Notes: generated by a model not told the origin, from the sequence alone. A stretch of DNA of 64,000 nt from Polytrichum commune (GCA_950295325.1 OX485806.1:25110001-25174000); one strand, 5' to 3'; shown: positions 22,968-35,397, counted from the first letter of the stretch. Numbers and translations are program-made.

Positions 22968-23729
22968 GTGTGTTGGTTAAGGGCTAATCCCTAACCCTAA
23001 TTATAGGAAAAATGGCTTCCTATGCGTCAAGTTTCCTCTCCGCATTCTGTAGATAAGGATTATCAAAACCTTTTTAACGCATAGGGGTCCACCAAATCAT
23101 TAAGGCTGGTAACCTAACCACTTTTATATATATAGTGCTTAATTATGGCACGTTTTGTGTTTTCTATTCAAGTTCACGGATGCCAATTCATGTGTGTCCA
23201 ATTCCAAGGATACTCGGCCATTTTTCTATGTACTTTGTATGCATTCAGGTACATGACTGCGGGTCCTTGTATTAAAAGCTCCAAGGATACATGGGCATTT
23301 CTATACTATAGTTTAAGCTATTTGATACAAATGAAAGGTGAGAGCTAGAGAGAGAGAGAGATCTTCAATGCTAATTTAAAGCTTGCACTTACTCTTTTAA
23401 GAGGAAAATTCCCTCTAATTCTTCTTCTCTACAAAACACGGGTGGGTGGGATTTTTTTTTTTTCTTTTTTTTTCTTTTTTTTGAGACAGAAGGTCAACCG
23501 GGCCAACGCCAAAATGAATACCACAAAAGAAAAAACACACGCCCTCACCGAGGGGAGGCGGGGCCCCTCGGGCGTGTGAACACCGCCACATAAAGGGTGG
23601 GAAACTTCATGTCAACACCAAAACCTTATATTCAAAATGCCCTGAGAAAGGTGGAATCTTTCAATTTGGGATCTTCTTGAACATGTTATATTTTGAATGT
23701 ATTAGGAAAGCATAACCTCGGTGTCCTAA
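22968..23729. other. Gene-free stretch
   Basis: Contains a T-rich low-complexity run at about 23453-23482. No gene was recognised. Confidence 0.5.
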
Positions 23730-24220
23730 AGGCCACTTCAAACACGAGCCAAGAGCTGTAACCAATAAATTGTGAAAGCCCAAAAGAAAGTGCCCAAAGG
23801 CCGTCCCAACACACCTCCAAAATCATGTAGTGTGGTCACGGACCCTCAAGTGTAGTGTGAAGTCATATGTGACCAGGCCCTCAACCAAATGCTATTTCAA
23901 TGAATTTCTATTCATGCGGATCCTCACAGATGATGATAAAAAAGAATAAATCAGCGGTTGTAAGTATTCAGAGTGCCATGGTCTCCCGGTTTTGTGGTAG
24001 GCCTAACTCGAAGACATAGTTTTTGCAAATAGTCCAAGTGACCATGAAACATGATCCATTTGATGCCACGTAGGAATCCATGTAGACTTCACATCCACCT
24101 TGCATTCACATACTCCGTCGGTCCCTCAAGCGTAGCGTGAAGCGAACTTGGACCGGCTCCGCCTTTTCCACCAATGAGAGTGCTTGAAGTGTAATGGTCA
24201 CGGGCCCTCAGTCTCGTGTA
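23730..24220. mobile_element. Tourist-like MITE family D, copy 3
   Basis: Matches the element at 39214-39714 in reverse orientation. Shared blocks include GGAATCCATGTAGACTTCAC, CTTGAAGTGTAATGGTCACG and CCTCAAGCGTAGCGTGAAGC. The left end reads GGCCACTTCAAACACGAGCC. The right end is degraded. Confidence 0.7.
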
Positions 24221-24564
24221 ACTTTACATGAACTCCGTGAATTGATACAAAATAGTGTAACTTGGAATATTCTACATGATATTTTACTGCATGTTGGGGA
24301 TTTATGACATGTCTAATTTTGGAAGAGCCATTGGCACGACGAGCCTCTTGTTTAATACAATTTTATAACATGTGATGAGTCACCCACGCTACTAGTGTGC
24401 TGGTACCTCTATGTCTATAAATGGAATACGGTGGAGTTTTAAAGCCATTCGTGGACAAAGATCGGATTGATTGAGATGATATAGAATAATCCAATTTGAG
24501 TCACCCACGCATGCAAGTGTTAATAAACAATCACGATACCAAAACGTGACGGTAGTACTACGTA

Positions 24565-25100
24565 CACCATTTATGGTATTTAGTGTCACGTACACTATTT
24601 ACAAATGTCCTAAGCTAGATGTCTAAAGGTTTCAAAGTGTCATGTCTGCTGATTGACAATATGATACCATTCATCAACATGAGTAATTGTTTTCGTTGAA
24701 TTTTTGTTTGCATCATGACATATAGTGTAGTGCATTTGGATACTGGAGACGATACTTTTACGTTTTAGTATGTAAGGGGGAGATATTATTGAGCGTACTA
24801 TTTGGCAGTTGTCATGTGTTTACGTTTTAGTATGCATGAGGAATATATTCTTGAGCATACTAATGCCAAGTGTCATTTGTGTATAGTCAACATGTAGACC
24901 ATTGTGTATATAGAGCCATACACCTCGTAACACTGTTGAACATACCCATGCCAAGATATTATCAAGCGCACTTCATCGCCAACTGTCATGTGGTGACACT
25001 ATTGATAAAAAAAATTCTAGTCGTTAGTGTACCCTAGCATATGCCTCAAAATAAGATATGTGACACTATTATGCATGTGACACTAATTACAAAAAATGAC
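24565..25100. mobile_element. Stowaway-like MITE family M1, copy c
   Basis: The left end is CACCATTTATGGTATTTAGT after TA. The internal sequence matches copies a and b in inverted orientation. The right end is diverged (GTGACACTAATTACAAAA). Confidence 0.7.
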
Positions 25101-26418
25101 AATAGTGCGCTACAACACTATTGGTATACTTATTGATGTTACAAACCAAGGCTTGATTCCAAACTAGTAGAATTCCATATGAATCCACATAAATTGGTAT
25201 TGCCAACTTCTCACTATGTTTCGGAGACTGGAGTTTGTGAAACATCCTTGGCCACGTCCTAAAGGACAGTGACTTTGGGTGTAGAACTACTCCACCCTTT
25301 GGAGGGAGTAGACACTATGTTTGTGACCAATGGCCTTGCTAGTAACCAAACTCTAGAAACTATATACTTATTGGCTTATGATGATAGTTGTTGGGTGTGT
25401 GACCGGAGTGGGTTGTAAGGGTGAGTTTTTGGTTGTGAGTGGGCACTGGGTCATTGATTCCTTGTTGGTTGGGAGTGGGTGTTTATTCCTTGTAGGTTGT
25501 CTAAGTTTGATTCATGAGAAGCATGTTTGAGTAGATCTGAGTTTGAAGTGACTTGGTATTGCTATGTGTATATAGGTAGGACACACGGTGTTGACCAATG
25601 GCCTATCCCTAAATGAGCTAAAAGTGGTATGTGCCACTACTACTCTTTTGGTTCCTATTCTTTGATATGTTCTATAAGATTCCAAGTAGGTTTGGTAACA
25701 TGCAGTTGTATCGTTGTTGTTTTCCTTTCGGCTTTGTTGGCCTATGGTGGGTCTTGGAGATCGGTGGTGGTTTGTTGGTTTTCTATTTTGCATTTGTGGA
25801 CTGGTATAGAGTGTGCATATTGTACAGTGTTTGTGTTGAATGTGTCTAATTAATAACTAGGGATTTAGTTTGAGTTATGGGCATTTCATTGATGGTATGT
25901 GTGTAGTTGCTCTAGCGTTGGCTACAATTACCACGAGTGGGGCTACTTTCCATTTGTTTGTAATAAGGTTATTTATGAGTGGTTGGTACGTTGTAGTTTT
26001 TTTTGGTGATAAGTTCTTTAGAAAACATGTTGTTGCAATAAGAAAATTCTATGAATTGTATGTTATATAAATCGCATCTATTACAAATTCTATAAGTTGC
26101 CGCCCTCCATCAACACCTAAACTTGTTTGCATTCCCTCAATACAATTGTTGTGGAGAGGAGGTGTTGAAGAATGCCCTTTCTTTGTTGATCCTCCTCTTA
26201 GTTTTTTAAATGTTTCTAGGTAATCTCCCACTCGCTCTTCACACTTCTCAATATTTTCACCAAGATCAAATGAAGGTGATTTGGAATATGCGTTCATCCC
26301 AACAACCATGGAAGCATCATTTCTTACACTTGGAAGCATTTATTCAAAACACTCCCTATACTTGCAATATCATCTATGAACACAATATCTCTCATGTGGC
26401 CAAACACATGTAAATATA
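25101..26418. other. Gene-free stretch
   Basis: Open frames at 25629-26070 (plus) and 26049-26339 (minus) show no domain I recognise. The latter (with FDLGENIEKCEERVGDYLET) looks like a former coding stretch, possibly part of the adjacent copia remnant or another element. Confidence 0.4.
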
Positions 26419-27730
26419 CTATTTGTGAAGGTTTATTTGTTGGTCTTCCCCCATCTTTGAAAATATTACCCCGTGTCGTTTTCCCTCAATGCAAGCTTTA
26501 CAAATTAAGGTAGATGTGGGATAAAATATTCCAATATGATCTATGCAACCCACCAAGCTTTGAGGTGCATGAACACTCTTTGCATTTAAATACCCAAGCC
26601 GATGATGCCCAAGTTCAAGTGCACCATCTTTCTTCAACGATTGTATCAAATTGACCACATCTGCTCCATGCATTTTAGTGTAGTCTGTTTCGTACAAATT
26701 GTCTTTATGTAGTCCCATCAAAATCACATCTCTATCTGGACCTCTCACAATCCATTCATTCAAGTTGAATTGCATTTGACTAAAACTTGTTCACATAGAA
26801 CAAATCAGCTTGTAGCCTAGGCACATGGAGGGTATCTTTAATATGAATTATCTTTATTAATTAATTAATTTTACCATCACCTCAATTACAATAGAACTAG
26901 GTTTAATTGTTTTCATGATGCTCTATTATCCAAATGGACATTGTGTGGAGTAATTACCATGTATGTGTTTCGTTGCTCCTGAATCCATGATCCACTCACA
27001 TGAATGCATTCCACGACACTTTACAAATTCGTAGTCATCGTCTTCTTTGTTGTTGTTGTTGTTGTTCTTCTTCTTCTTCTTCTTTTCTTTTCTTTTCTTT
27101 TTGGCTATGTAGCAAAAACGTGCAATGTATCCAGTTTGCCACAATAGTAACACATCTTGATATCTTTACACCAAGATGAATTATGTCATTGGTCTTTGTG
27201 CAACAATATGGCAACATCATCATCACTTCGGGATTTTTTCCCCTTCCTTTTGGACATCTCGTGCATCAAACGTTAGGTCATGTATTCCACAGTCAATTAC
27301 ATCATCGGCATCGTCTCCAAGGCGGTGATCAAGTGTTCGTACGAGGGCGACAAATTCTTGAGCAAAGTAATAACAACATCTTTGTTTCCCACAAATACCT
27401 CCAAGCAAGCAAGTGGATCCAGAAGTGCCTTGATCTTGTTGACATGGTTCAACAATTCATCATTTTCCCTATATCTTGCACGTGAAAAAACCTCTCACAA
27501 ATGAAGAGAACATTAGATAAGTTATTTGTTTTTGTGGATGTTGCAAAAGAATCTTCAATGCCTCTGTTGATTGATTGTCCGTCAAATTGACATGTGCAAG
27601 TTGATTGCCTGCCATTTTTGATACACCTAGAGGGAATTTTTGACCATATTTCTTCCTATAATATGTAATAATAATAACAATAATAATAATAATAATAATA
27701 AATCCACTAGTTAACTTTTCCAATCTAATT
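26419..27730 (-). mobile_element. Ty1/copia retrotransposon remnant (gag to GAG-pre-integrase)
   Basis: On the minus strand, broken frames read in copia order. A gag-like part (about 27723-27220) carries a LTDNQSTEALKIL segment and a later LLNHVNKIKALLDP-like segment. A decayed CCHC zinc knuckle (TGYIARFC) lies near 27125. An aspartic-protease start with WIMDSGATKHIHGN follows near 26985. Last comes a GAG-pre-integrase region (26775-26419) with GHHRLGYLNAKSV and a downstream C-x2-C of CKACIEGKRHG. The integrase core, reverse transcriptase, RNase H and LTRs are not visible. Lys- and Asn-coding triplet repeats (27045-27105) have expanded between knuckle and protease. Frameshifts rule out function. 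Confidence 0.8.
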
Positions 27731-27805
27731 TGAATTACTTAAATCCAAGTCCACCCATTTGGTACGTGTGTGGCAAACTTATCTCAAATGACTGCCTAGA
27801 CTAAT

Positions 27806-27915
27806 TTGAGGTAATCAAAGCTAATCCCGGAGCTAAATCAATCAGAAGTCATAATACTTGGATTGCGCACTATTTTAGGGCTTGTTGGATGAAATAAAAG
27901 GTATGCTCGTATTCT
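27806..27915 (+). repeat. Dispersed repeat family R, copy 4
   Basis: Begins GACTAATTTGAGG and ends with GATGAAATAAAAGGTATG, in the same order as the other copies. Confidence 0.3.
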
Positions 27916-28053
27916 TACTAGTATAAATTTGAGACCGGAGGCTCGCCATGATATATGGTGTCTACATAAACTCATCCATCATGGAGGGGGGCTCTAATAA
28001 AGACAAGTCCCCTACAAGGTGGAGGGTTGCTTCATTCTAATCAAACTCCACTA

Positions 28054-28272
28054 CTCCATTTACGGTATTTAGTGTCACTTACTATTCAACGATACAAAGT
28101 GCTACAACTTTTTGCTAAAAATGTAACTTGTTACCAAGTAAGACCATTTCTATTGTATAGTATCCATACAACCTACTTGATCATCGTCGATAACAAAATA
28201 AAATATAGAGCGAGAAGTCACAACCTTGCGTTAATTCCAAATAGTAAGTGACACTAAATACCACAAACAACG
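28054..28272. mobile_element. Stowaway-like MITE family M1, short copy d
   Basis: Termini resembling CTCCATTTACGGTATTTAGT and its reverse complement lie between TA dinucleotides (28052-28053 and 28273-28274). At 219 bp it is an internally deleted derivative of the 450-530 bp copies. Confidence 0.75.
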
Positions 28273-28930
28273 TAAAGTAATTTGCGACCTTGGGGCTATT
28301 CTCAAAGTCGACACAATCTAAAAATGAGTCAATCGCATAACACAATGTAGCGTAACATAATCTACTATAATTCACCTACGTTTTCACCTCCACGATGGAT
28401 GAATTTACATAGGCACCACCACATATCCCTAGCCGAGATTGGATGAAATTTTCGACTCCTTCCTTACCTTGGGTTTAAAGAGCTCTAATTCAAGTAGTAA
28501 TTCAGTGGGCATTTGTTGCCACTGCATGCAATTCCACAATGGCACTCGAGGGCATGCAGCATTCGGGCATGGCAGTTCATTAACTTTTACTTATAACTTC
28601 ATTAATTACGTCGTCCAGAGAGGCTACTACAACTGATCATTATTCCCAATTAGTGTGTGTTACTGTTCGAGCTTACGCAGTGCTATAACTATTCAATGAA
28701 TGTGTGGTGTTTTTACCAAGCAACGCCATTCATGTTCTTTAATGTCCGAATCTATAATGTTCGAACAACCTACTGAACTTTCGTTAGTACAAATCGAACT
28801 CCCGAGGAAGACGTTGCTGCATTGCGTAGTTGTGAATCGCAACACACGCTGATCGGAGTAATCAGTGTACTACAATACAAGCCCGTTAGATCGACACATT
28901 CCAGATCACGTAGGTATGTGTTGTATGCGT
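28273..28930. other. Gene-free stretch
   Basis: Nothing recognisable. Confidence 0.5.
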
Positions 28931-28931
28931 A

Positions 28932-29118
28932 AGGCACCACGGGCCTTGGCTTGGTGGTTAGGGCTCATGGCCCCCAATGAGGAGGTTGTGGGTTCTATTC
29001 CCCATGCCGGCGTGGTGCTCACCACCTTAGTCCACCCAACTATGGTGTGGGGTCCTTGGACCTTGTTGTATGGGTAACTCAAAGCCCTTTGGGGGATACC
29101 ATGTCCGGTATCTTCAAG
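28932..29118 (+). mobile_element. tRNA-derived SINE
   Basis: An internal pol III A box (TGGCTTGGTGG, 28947-28957) and B box (GGTTCTATTCC, 28991-29001) are spaced as in tRNA genes. They are followed by an unrelated body of about 115 bp. This is the layout of a plant SINE. The sequence cannot fold as an intact tRNA. The 3' end abuts the fold-back element at 29121. No clear target duplication was found. Confidence 0.65.
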
Positions 29119-29120
29119 GC

Positions 29121-29449
29121 ACTACACTAAATAGGTAGATTAGTGTTAGATGCAATAGTTACCTAAAACACTAATTTTCAACTGATATTACAATTAGTGT
29201 TTGAATAGGGTTTGAACAAATTATACCTTTTACGAGGTTCTCATATTCTTCTTCCATCAATTCTTCATTCCAAGATTTACAAAATATCATCTAACACTAA
29301 ATGCGCTTATGTAAATATTTAAAGTTACTACTTGGTACAAATAGTGTTAGAGTTGACATTTAGTGTTCTAACACTATAGAGACAATTTACATTTAGCATT
29401 TTCGTTGACTATTAGTGTTTCCAACACTAATCTACCTATTTAGTGTAGT
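29121..29449. mobile_element. Fold-back MITE with 28-bp inverted ends
   Basis: The ends ACTACACTAAATAGGTAGAT and its reverse complement extend over about 28 bp with near-perfect match. GGC flanks both sides (29118-29120 and 29450-29452), a possible 3-bp target duplication. Several internal TAGTGTT/AACACTA motifs repeat the end sequence. Superfamily uncertain: CACTA-like if the ends are read one base further out. Confidence 0.75.
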
Positions 29450-29452
29450 GGC

Positions 29453-30299
29453 TAGCTAGGAACTAGTATAGTGTGTCACTATAGTGCCCATCCTCGAAAG
29501 GGGAGAGTAGTATTGCCCCAATGTCCCCTTGTCCGGTGGCCATCGGGTCATTGACATTACGAACGGACACTTTATTCACATTGGCCCCTTCAAAAGGACC
29601 GGAGTTTCTATCTATCTGTTGTATGCGTGTGTGTGAACACTGATGAATCCATCGGTTCTCTGGAGTCTTCAACCGATCTGAATCCTTGGGTGACCGGCAC
29701 TCGTAAATCAAAAGTTTTTAGTGCGCGCATGAAAGTCTAGTGATGATATGTGTCCACTGTTCTCCACGTTCTAGCGGACTGCCGGAATGTGGCTGGACGA
29801 CGGCTTGTGCTGAAGTACATGTGAACACCTATGACCCACTATTATTTAGAATCTAGTGGGTGAGCGGCCTACACGAAAACTCACCCTAAGCGGAATCTTA
29901 AGCGGGATTTGCGGCTAAATTACTAGTTTAGCCGGACCCTACTAAATCACGCTACTTCGATAACATGCATGCCATTAAATATCACTGTAACTTATTACGT
30001 GGCTGCCCGAGATCTCACACCACAAGGAGAAGTTTTTTTTTTTTTTGGTCACAGTCTTACCAATTTTAGGTTCCAGCTATAAATTGCGGAAGAAGTTACA
30101 ACACTGTGTTGTTCAATTAATTAGTGGTTGTTGCTAAACAATGATGTAAGCTGGCAGGGAATTAGTGGTGCCCTAATTGACATCTAATTATGAAGTACGG
30201 GCTGGTTTGGTTTTCTAGCACCTACCGAGGGGTAGTAATAAAAACCTAATTGACCCCCTCTAGGTTAGTTGTAGATGCATCCCACCATTAATCTCACTA
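29453..30299. other. Gene-free stretch
   Basis: A segment near 29845-29895 (GAGCGGCCTACACGAAAACT) recurs near 34160-34205 with few changes, so it belongs to another dispersed repeat. No gene was recognised. Confidence 0.45.
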
Positions 30300-30481
30300 C
30301 ACCGTTTATGGTGTTTAGCATCACTTATTATGTGGAATTATGGAATGCAATTTTTTTTTACTCATGAGTTCTAATTTATACTAGGAAAAGTTGATCATGT
30401 TGTTCATACATTACAGAACATAAATGACTTTGTTTGGTAAAATATTACATTATCTATGACGTTAAATACCATAAAACAATG
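30300..30481. mobile_element. Stowaway-like MITE family M1, short copy e
   Basis: Starts CACCGTTTATGGTGTTTAGC and ends TAAATACCATAAAACAATG. TA lies at 30298-30299 and 30482-30483. The right TA is shared with the next element. Confidence 0.8.
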
Positions 30482-30483
30482 TA

Positions 30484-31386
30484 CATTGTTTAAGGTGTTT
30501 AGTGCCACGTGTGTTGATTGCGAAGGGCCTAAACAAGATGCTTAGTGAGAGAAGGAGTTCTCCCTCTCAGCCTAGAGGTTTCAAAGTGTCTCGTGTGTTG
30601 ATTGCCGATTTGATACTATTTGTCGACCTAGGTGGTTTTTAATGTGGAAATTTATTTCCATTGCGACATTTAGCGTAGCGAATTGGGATACTTGAGATGA
30701 TAGTTTTGCGATTCAGTATGCAAGGGGAAGATATTGTTGCTTACCAATGGCAAGTGTTTACATTTGAAGATGCAAGAGGAAGATATTCTCAAGCATACCA
30801 ATGTCAAGTGTCGTTTGCGTGCACTTTAGTCAGCTTGTAGACCATTGTGTTTTTATAGGCATACATCTCATAACACTACACCATTTATGGTATTCAGTGT
30901 CGCATGACGAATACTCTCACCTACCCTATCACAAAGCCCTATCCTACGTTCACTAATGGCCAACAAGGTTGACCATTAGTGTGACCACGTGACAATTTCC
31001 ATTTTCATGCTTAATATTATCAACATGTAAAAGAAAACTATAATCTTAACCACTCCAATGTGCTACACTAAATGCCACAATGTGAATAATTTTGCACTTT
31101 AAAATGTTCCTTATCTAAACAAATAGTGTTATTTTGACAATGAGCGGATGTGGCACTACTAGATCTCTAGGTATCTAGTGTAGGCCCTTCCCAACTAATA
31201 TACATGACACTAGATATTATGAACAACGTATCGAACATACTTGTACCAAGATGTTAGTAAATGCACTTGAATGCCAAGTGTCATGAGGTGACACTAATGA
31301 CGAAGTTATTGATGTGACCTAGCCTATGCCTCATAGTTTGGTAAGTGACACTATTACACATTCGAAACTAAACGCCATAAACAATA
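30484..31386. mobile_element. Stowaway-like MITE family M1, copy f, interrupted
   Basis: Starts CATTGTTTAAGGTGTTTAGT. The right end (ACTAAACGCCATAAACAATA) is followed by TA. The internal sequence follows copy c until 30876, resumes at 31231, and is interrupted by copy g. Without the insert it would be about 550 bp. Confidence 0.8.
30879..31228. mobile_element. Stowaway-like MITE family M1, copy g, nested in copy f
   Basis: Starts CACCATTTATGGTATTCAGT and ends AGATATTATGAACAACG. TA lies on each side (30877-30878 and 31229-31230). Copy c shows the uninterrupted site (AACACTGTTGAAC), which matches the joined flanks here, confirming insertion into a TA-like site of a related element. Confidence 0.85.
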
Positions 31387-31388
31387 TA

Positions 31389-32676
31389 GGATGATTTGGG
31401 GTCTTTGATTTTGGTTTAGGAGTTTGCCATATATATATATATATATATATAGGATTGTTCTTCACTTCAATAATCAATGCTTTAACCCTCCACTTGTCGC
31501 CCCCCCCCTCGGTAGGTGTTAGGAACACTCAACCAATACATGGTCTTTATCTCTCCTATAATATATAAGTTATTCACTATGATACTAGTGATTTGGTGGG
31601 CTAATTTGAGTCTTAGAGGCACAATGTTTTTTGGTGAAAATCCCGATGCTTAAATCACGTGGAATCAAATTGTTTAAGGTAGACGTGTGTTAGTTGGGCA
31701 CTCTTCTTGTTGCATCCACTTATTGTAGGATATGAATCACATAATTGATGCGAGATGATTAGCAAATTCAATATGTGTCCATGGCTATTGTCTCGTAATT
31801 TCTGGAGCTCATATGAGTATCTCATTCATTGTCACCCTAAACCCTAGTCATGCAAATTCTTGTGCTCATTACATGGTCATCTAGGTCCGTCCAATATGTT
31901 GAGTATTGAACCTAGAATGGTTAGCATATCTTGAACATGTATTCCAAAACTCTCCAAATACAAGGTTTTTGGTAAAGTTGTTCATAGGTCCACACCTAAC
32001 CACATACCACTCAAATATGATCGTCCGATTATTATTGTTACATTGGATGAAGATAAGTCTACCTTACGGTTGTCATGCGATGGATGACGATTGCAATTTC
32101 AAGGACGTTCTTGTTTCTTTTATTTTCTAGAAAGAAATGAAGTAATTGGATAAAACCAAAAGCGGGACGCCCTCCAACTCGGTCCATGACAAAGGGAACT
32201 TTCATGAAATTGAAAGGAAGGGATAATTGTCATTCAAGGCGAGGGTATTAGTCACCTTATATGAAGCCTGTCAATGGCTTCCCAAATTGCTAATGAAATA
32301 GGTCAGCCAAGGTCCCCTATTTTTTCTGCACTCCTAAACTCAATGAAATAAAGTTGATCTCAAAAGTCTAGGAAGTCAAAAAGACTCGTGGGACTAAAAC
32401 TACATTAAGGATGATGTCAAATTGGCTAATTTCCTGGAGTTGTGCACTGCGGTAGCCTTAGTGAGATAGAGGCCAGTGTTGAGTTGATAGTCTGATTGAG
32501 AGAAAGACTTAAAACTCCCTAATACTACATTCTCAAATAATGATTGAAACTTATCTCTAATAAAGTTATACATGGACACTCCAACACAAAGCGTGCCTCG
32601 TTTTCAACTACATTATAAGAGCAAACATGGCATAACCTATTATCCTATCAATATGTTTAATAATTCGACTCTCATA
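31389..32676. other. Gene-free stretch
   Basis: An (AT)n tract lies at about 31431-31452, and a C run follows at about 31501. No gene was recognised. Confidence 0.5.
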
Positions 32677-32816
32677 ACATTATTCAGATCTATAACAATG
32701 TTATGTGGGACCGACAATATTCCACGGAATATTCCTCCACACTCAATATGAAGATGGGAGAATACTTTGTGGAATATTGTCGGTCCCACAGAGTTTGTTA
32801 TGGATATAAACAATGT
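32677..32816. mobile_element. Stowaway-like MITE, family F, copy 2
   Basis: Starts ACATTATTCAGATCTATAAC and ends ATAAACAATGT, flanked by TA. It is an almost complete 140-bp hairpin with GACCGACAATATTCCAC and its reverse complement near the centre. Confidence 0.85.
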
Positions 32817-35264
32817 TATGCTTTGTGCCATTTCTACATAGACAATGCCGCTCCAAGCCATACCTACAATTTCATTCCTTGATCTCCTCTCCCAAGAAAA
32901 CAAGTCTACTCTAGCGCACCGTATATGCCACATGATCGCACATTTAAGCATGTCCCAAATCATATTCTTCCATTGAGAAAACAATGTATCTAACAAACGA
33001 TCTAATACCATGGACGGTGATAATCCATGAGATCTTCTTCCACGTGATGCTCAAGTGACAAGATGTGGATTCTTATGCCATGAATGTGAAATGCATATGC
33101 CATTGTCAAAACTTCCTCAAACCAAAGAAGAAGTTCGTCACTAATTGAAGTTATTATCATGTGTACTTTTGTTGTGGTGAATCGGTAGTTGATGAGATGG
33201 TGTAGTTGTGGCCAAGTGGCCCGGGTACGTTTTAGGTTTGGTCTCACTTTGTCCCCTACCCACCATCCATTAATTGGCGGTCGGTGTGGTCCTTTTGTCT
33301 TTGCTTTCATGTTACTAGTCATATTGTGTTGCTACTTATTTTGGTTGAGTCATTTCCCCCCCCTAAAGTTGCACGAGTATTCCAAGGGTTGGGTGGCCTC
33401 ATGTGCTTGCCATGGTGATCTTGACTTTTTCTTTGGTGCGTATTTTACATCTATGTTGCTCAAGATTTATATTTGGAGTCGATTGACCAAACATGGGACT
33501 CCCATGTAATTTTCTTCCATCAACATGAAAGGTATACATATGACCTGATTGAATTTCCTTCCAATGATAATGGTGTTTTTTTTTGTTTTTTTTTGAAATA
33601 ATAATGAAAGGTATTGTATTATGTTCATCTATTGCAATTTTGGTAGGTTGCTGATATGTTCAACTATGATCATATGACATGTGCGTTTTCTAGGTTCTAT
33701 CCCCTCCCCGCTAGATGGTGGTTGGTGTGTTCCCCTTGTCTATCATCGCATGTAACTATTATTATGGTGTTGTTAATCAATATGGTTTGTCAAACCTTCA
33801 TGGTCACATGTGTTTTCATGGGGTTGGTCTCTTGTGCTTGGCATGGGGAACTTAGCTTGTCCTATGTAGGGTGTATTTTTTTACATATTTTATTTATTTA
33901 TTTAGAAGACCTTCTTCAATGGATATCCCCTATTCATGTGCTAGACTTCCATGTGCCCACAAAATAATCTTCAACTTACAAGTGTTGATTACCGCAGGAT
34001 TAAAGACCCAATTTTCGGAGGAGGAGGAGGTTTTAACCTAGAGGATGAGGTTAGTAGGTGGGCCGGGATTTGAGGAGACGGGAGTAGCTAGTTGGCACAT
34101 ACGAACCCTACCCCACTAAATTCCCTCTACATTTGGGTGGGTTTGTCCTTATTCGCAGTAGAATCTGGTGGGCGAGCGGCCTACATGGAAACTCACCCTA
34201 ACTCCACCCAAATTTGCAAGTTCAACTTGAATGTATGGATAGTCAATGGATATTCCCAATTTGTTCGAAGGGCTGGTGAAATGTAATTGACATATTCTAC
34301 GGTCATGGAACAAACCCACATGGTTGAATAATGTTATGTAGATAAAGACACATGTACTATACAACAACTCTCTCCATTTTCACCCTACCCTACCATAGAT
34401 GTCACAACAAAAGATTACCCGCTTGGATAGCATCATGCTCAAGAACTTTACCTTAAATAACTGCTAAGGTATGTACAACGCACACTTCTTCCATGGGAAC
34501 ATGGAATTATCACACATGAATGTATATCTCACGAGTTCTCCAACATAGAAAAAAAGACCCCTTAGAGGTTCGTGGCTAGATTATCTCAAGAGACCTAACC
34601 TAAGGTAGATGAGGCTAATTCAATAAGCTTCCTTAATCAGACATTTATTTTTGGCTCCAAATTGGCGATACAGTCGCTTTAATTCGGTGGGTGAGTAAAT
34701 AGACGGTTCTTTAGCCATTGCTTTTGATGATATTTCAGTTAGCCACCTTCTCAGAACTCAAACTACACCCACCATCCTCCATAATGAGGAGTGCTATCCA
34801 CCGAGCTATGACACACTTGATATTTTGTGTCTTAGGTGGGCAAATTAGGAGGTAGCATGTGGCCATGAGGTGCCAACCAACTTGTATTGTGGGTATTCTA
34901 TAATGAGAAAATAACTTCGTCTACATTTATCTTATATGTGACTACTTTAGAGACATGACACAACCAATATTGGCAATAAACTTGGTTTTCATTGGCAAAT
35001 GGCCCATGTAGATTTTCTAATGATGTTGTCCACTCACAAAAAAATGATAGATAAATGAGTTCCCCTCCCTCTAACACCACACTGGAAGTAGATAATCTTT
35101 GATTATGGAGCTTAGATCAACAACGCCTTCCTCAACTCCAATTTCAACGATTTCAAATTCTTTGGTCTCGATTCGCAATTGCTAGCATGCTCAAGCTTCT
35201 AATGCTCAAATCCATCAACTGGATGATTCCACAAAACTGGAGGTGTCCACAATAACCTCATCTA
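32817..35264. other. Gene-free stretch with a diverged direct duplication
   Basis: Segments near 33195-33480 and 33685-33910 share blocks such as GGTTGG, CTTGTGCTTG.CATGG and GGTGTATTTT. The open frames (32640-33011, 33002-33322, 33189-33509, 33656-33967) show no domain I can name. Confidence 0.4.
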
Positions 35265-35269
35265 CCTTG

Positions 35270-35395
35270 GACTAATTTAGGGTTCTTAGAACCAATTCCG
35301 ATGTCAAACAAACCATGAACAACAACTTCCAAGCTGCGTAACATTTTAAGGCTTTCGTGTTGGATAAATGAGAGGTATGTTGATATACAATAACT
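35270..35395 (+). repeat. Dispersed repeat family R, copy 5
   Basis: Begins GACTAATTTAGGGTTCTTAG and ends GTTGGATAAATGAGAGGTAT, like the other copies. It is immediately followed by a Tourist-like MITE. Confidence 0.4.
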
Positions 35396-35397
35396 TA

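Noticed and set aside
28947-29001. Intact tRNA gene.
   Set aside because: A and B boxes are present but the arms do not pair as a tRNA and the sequence continues into an unrelated body, so SINE is the better call.
32640-33011. Possible LINE reverse-transcriptase C-terminal region (Trp-rich minus-strand frame).
   Set aside because: Only a vague resemblance in a few tryptophans. It overlaps a MITE and no catalytic motif is visible.
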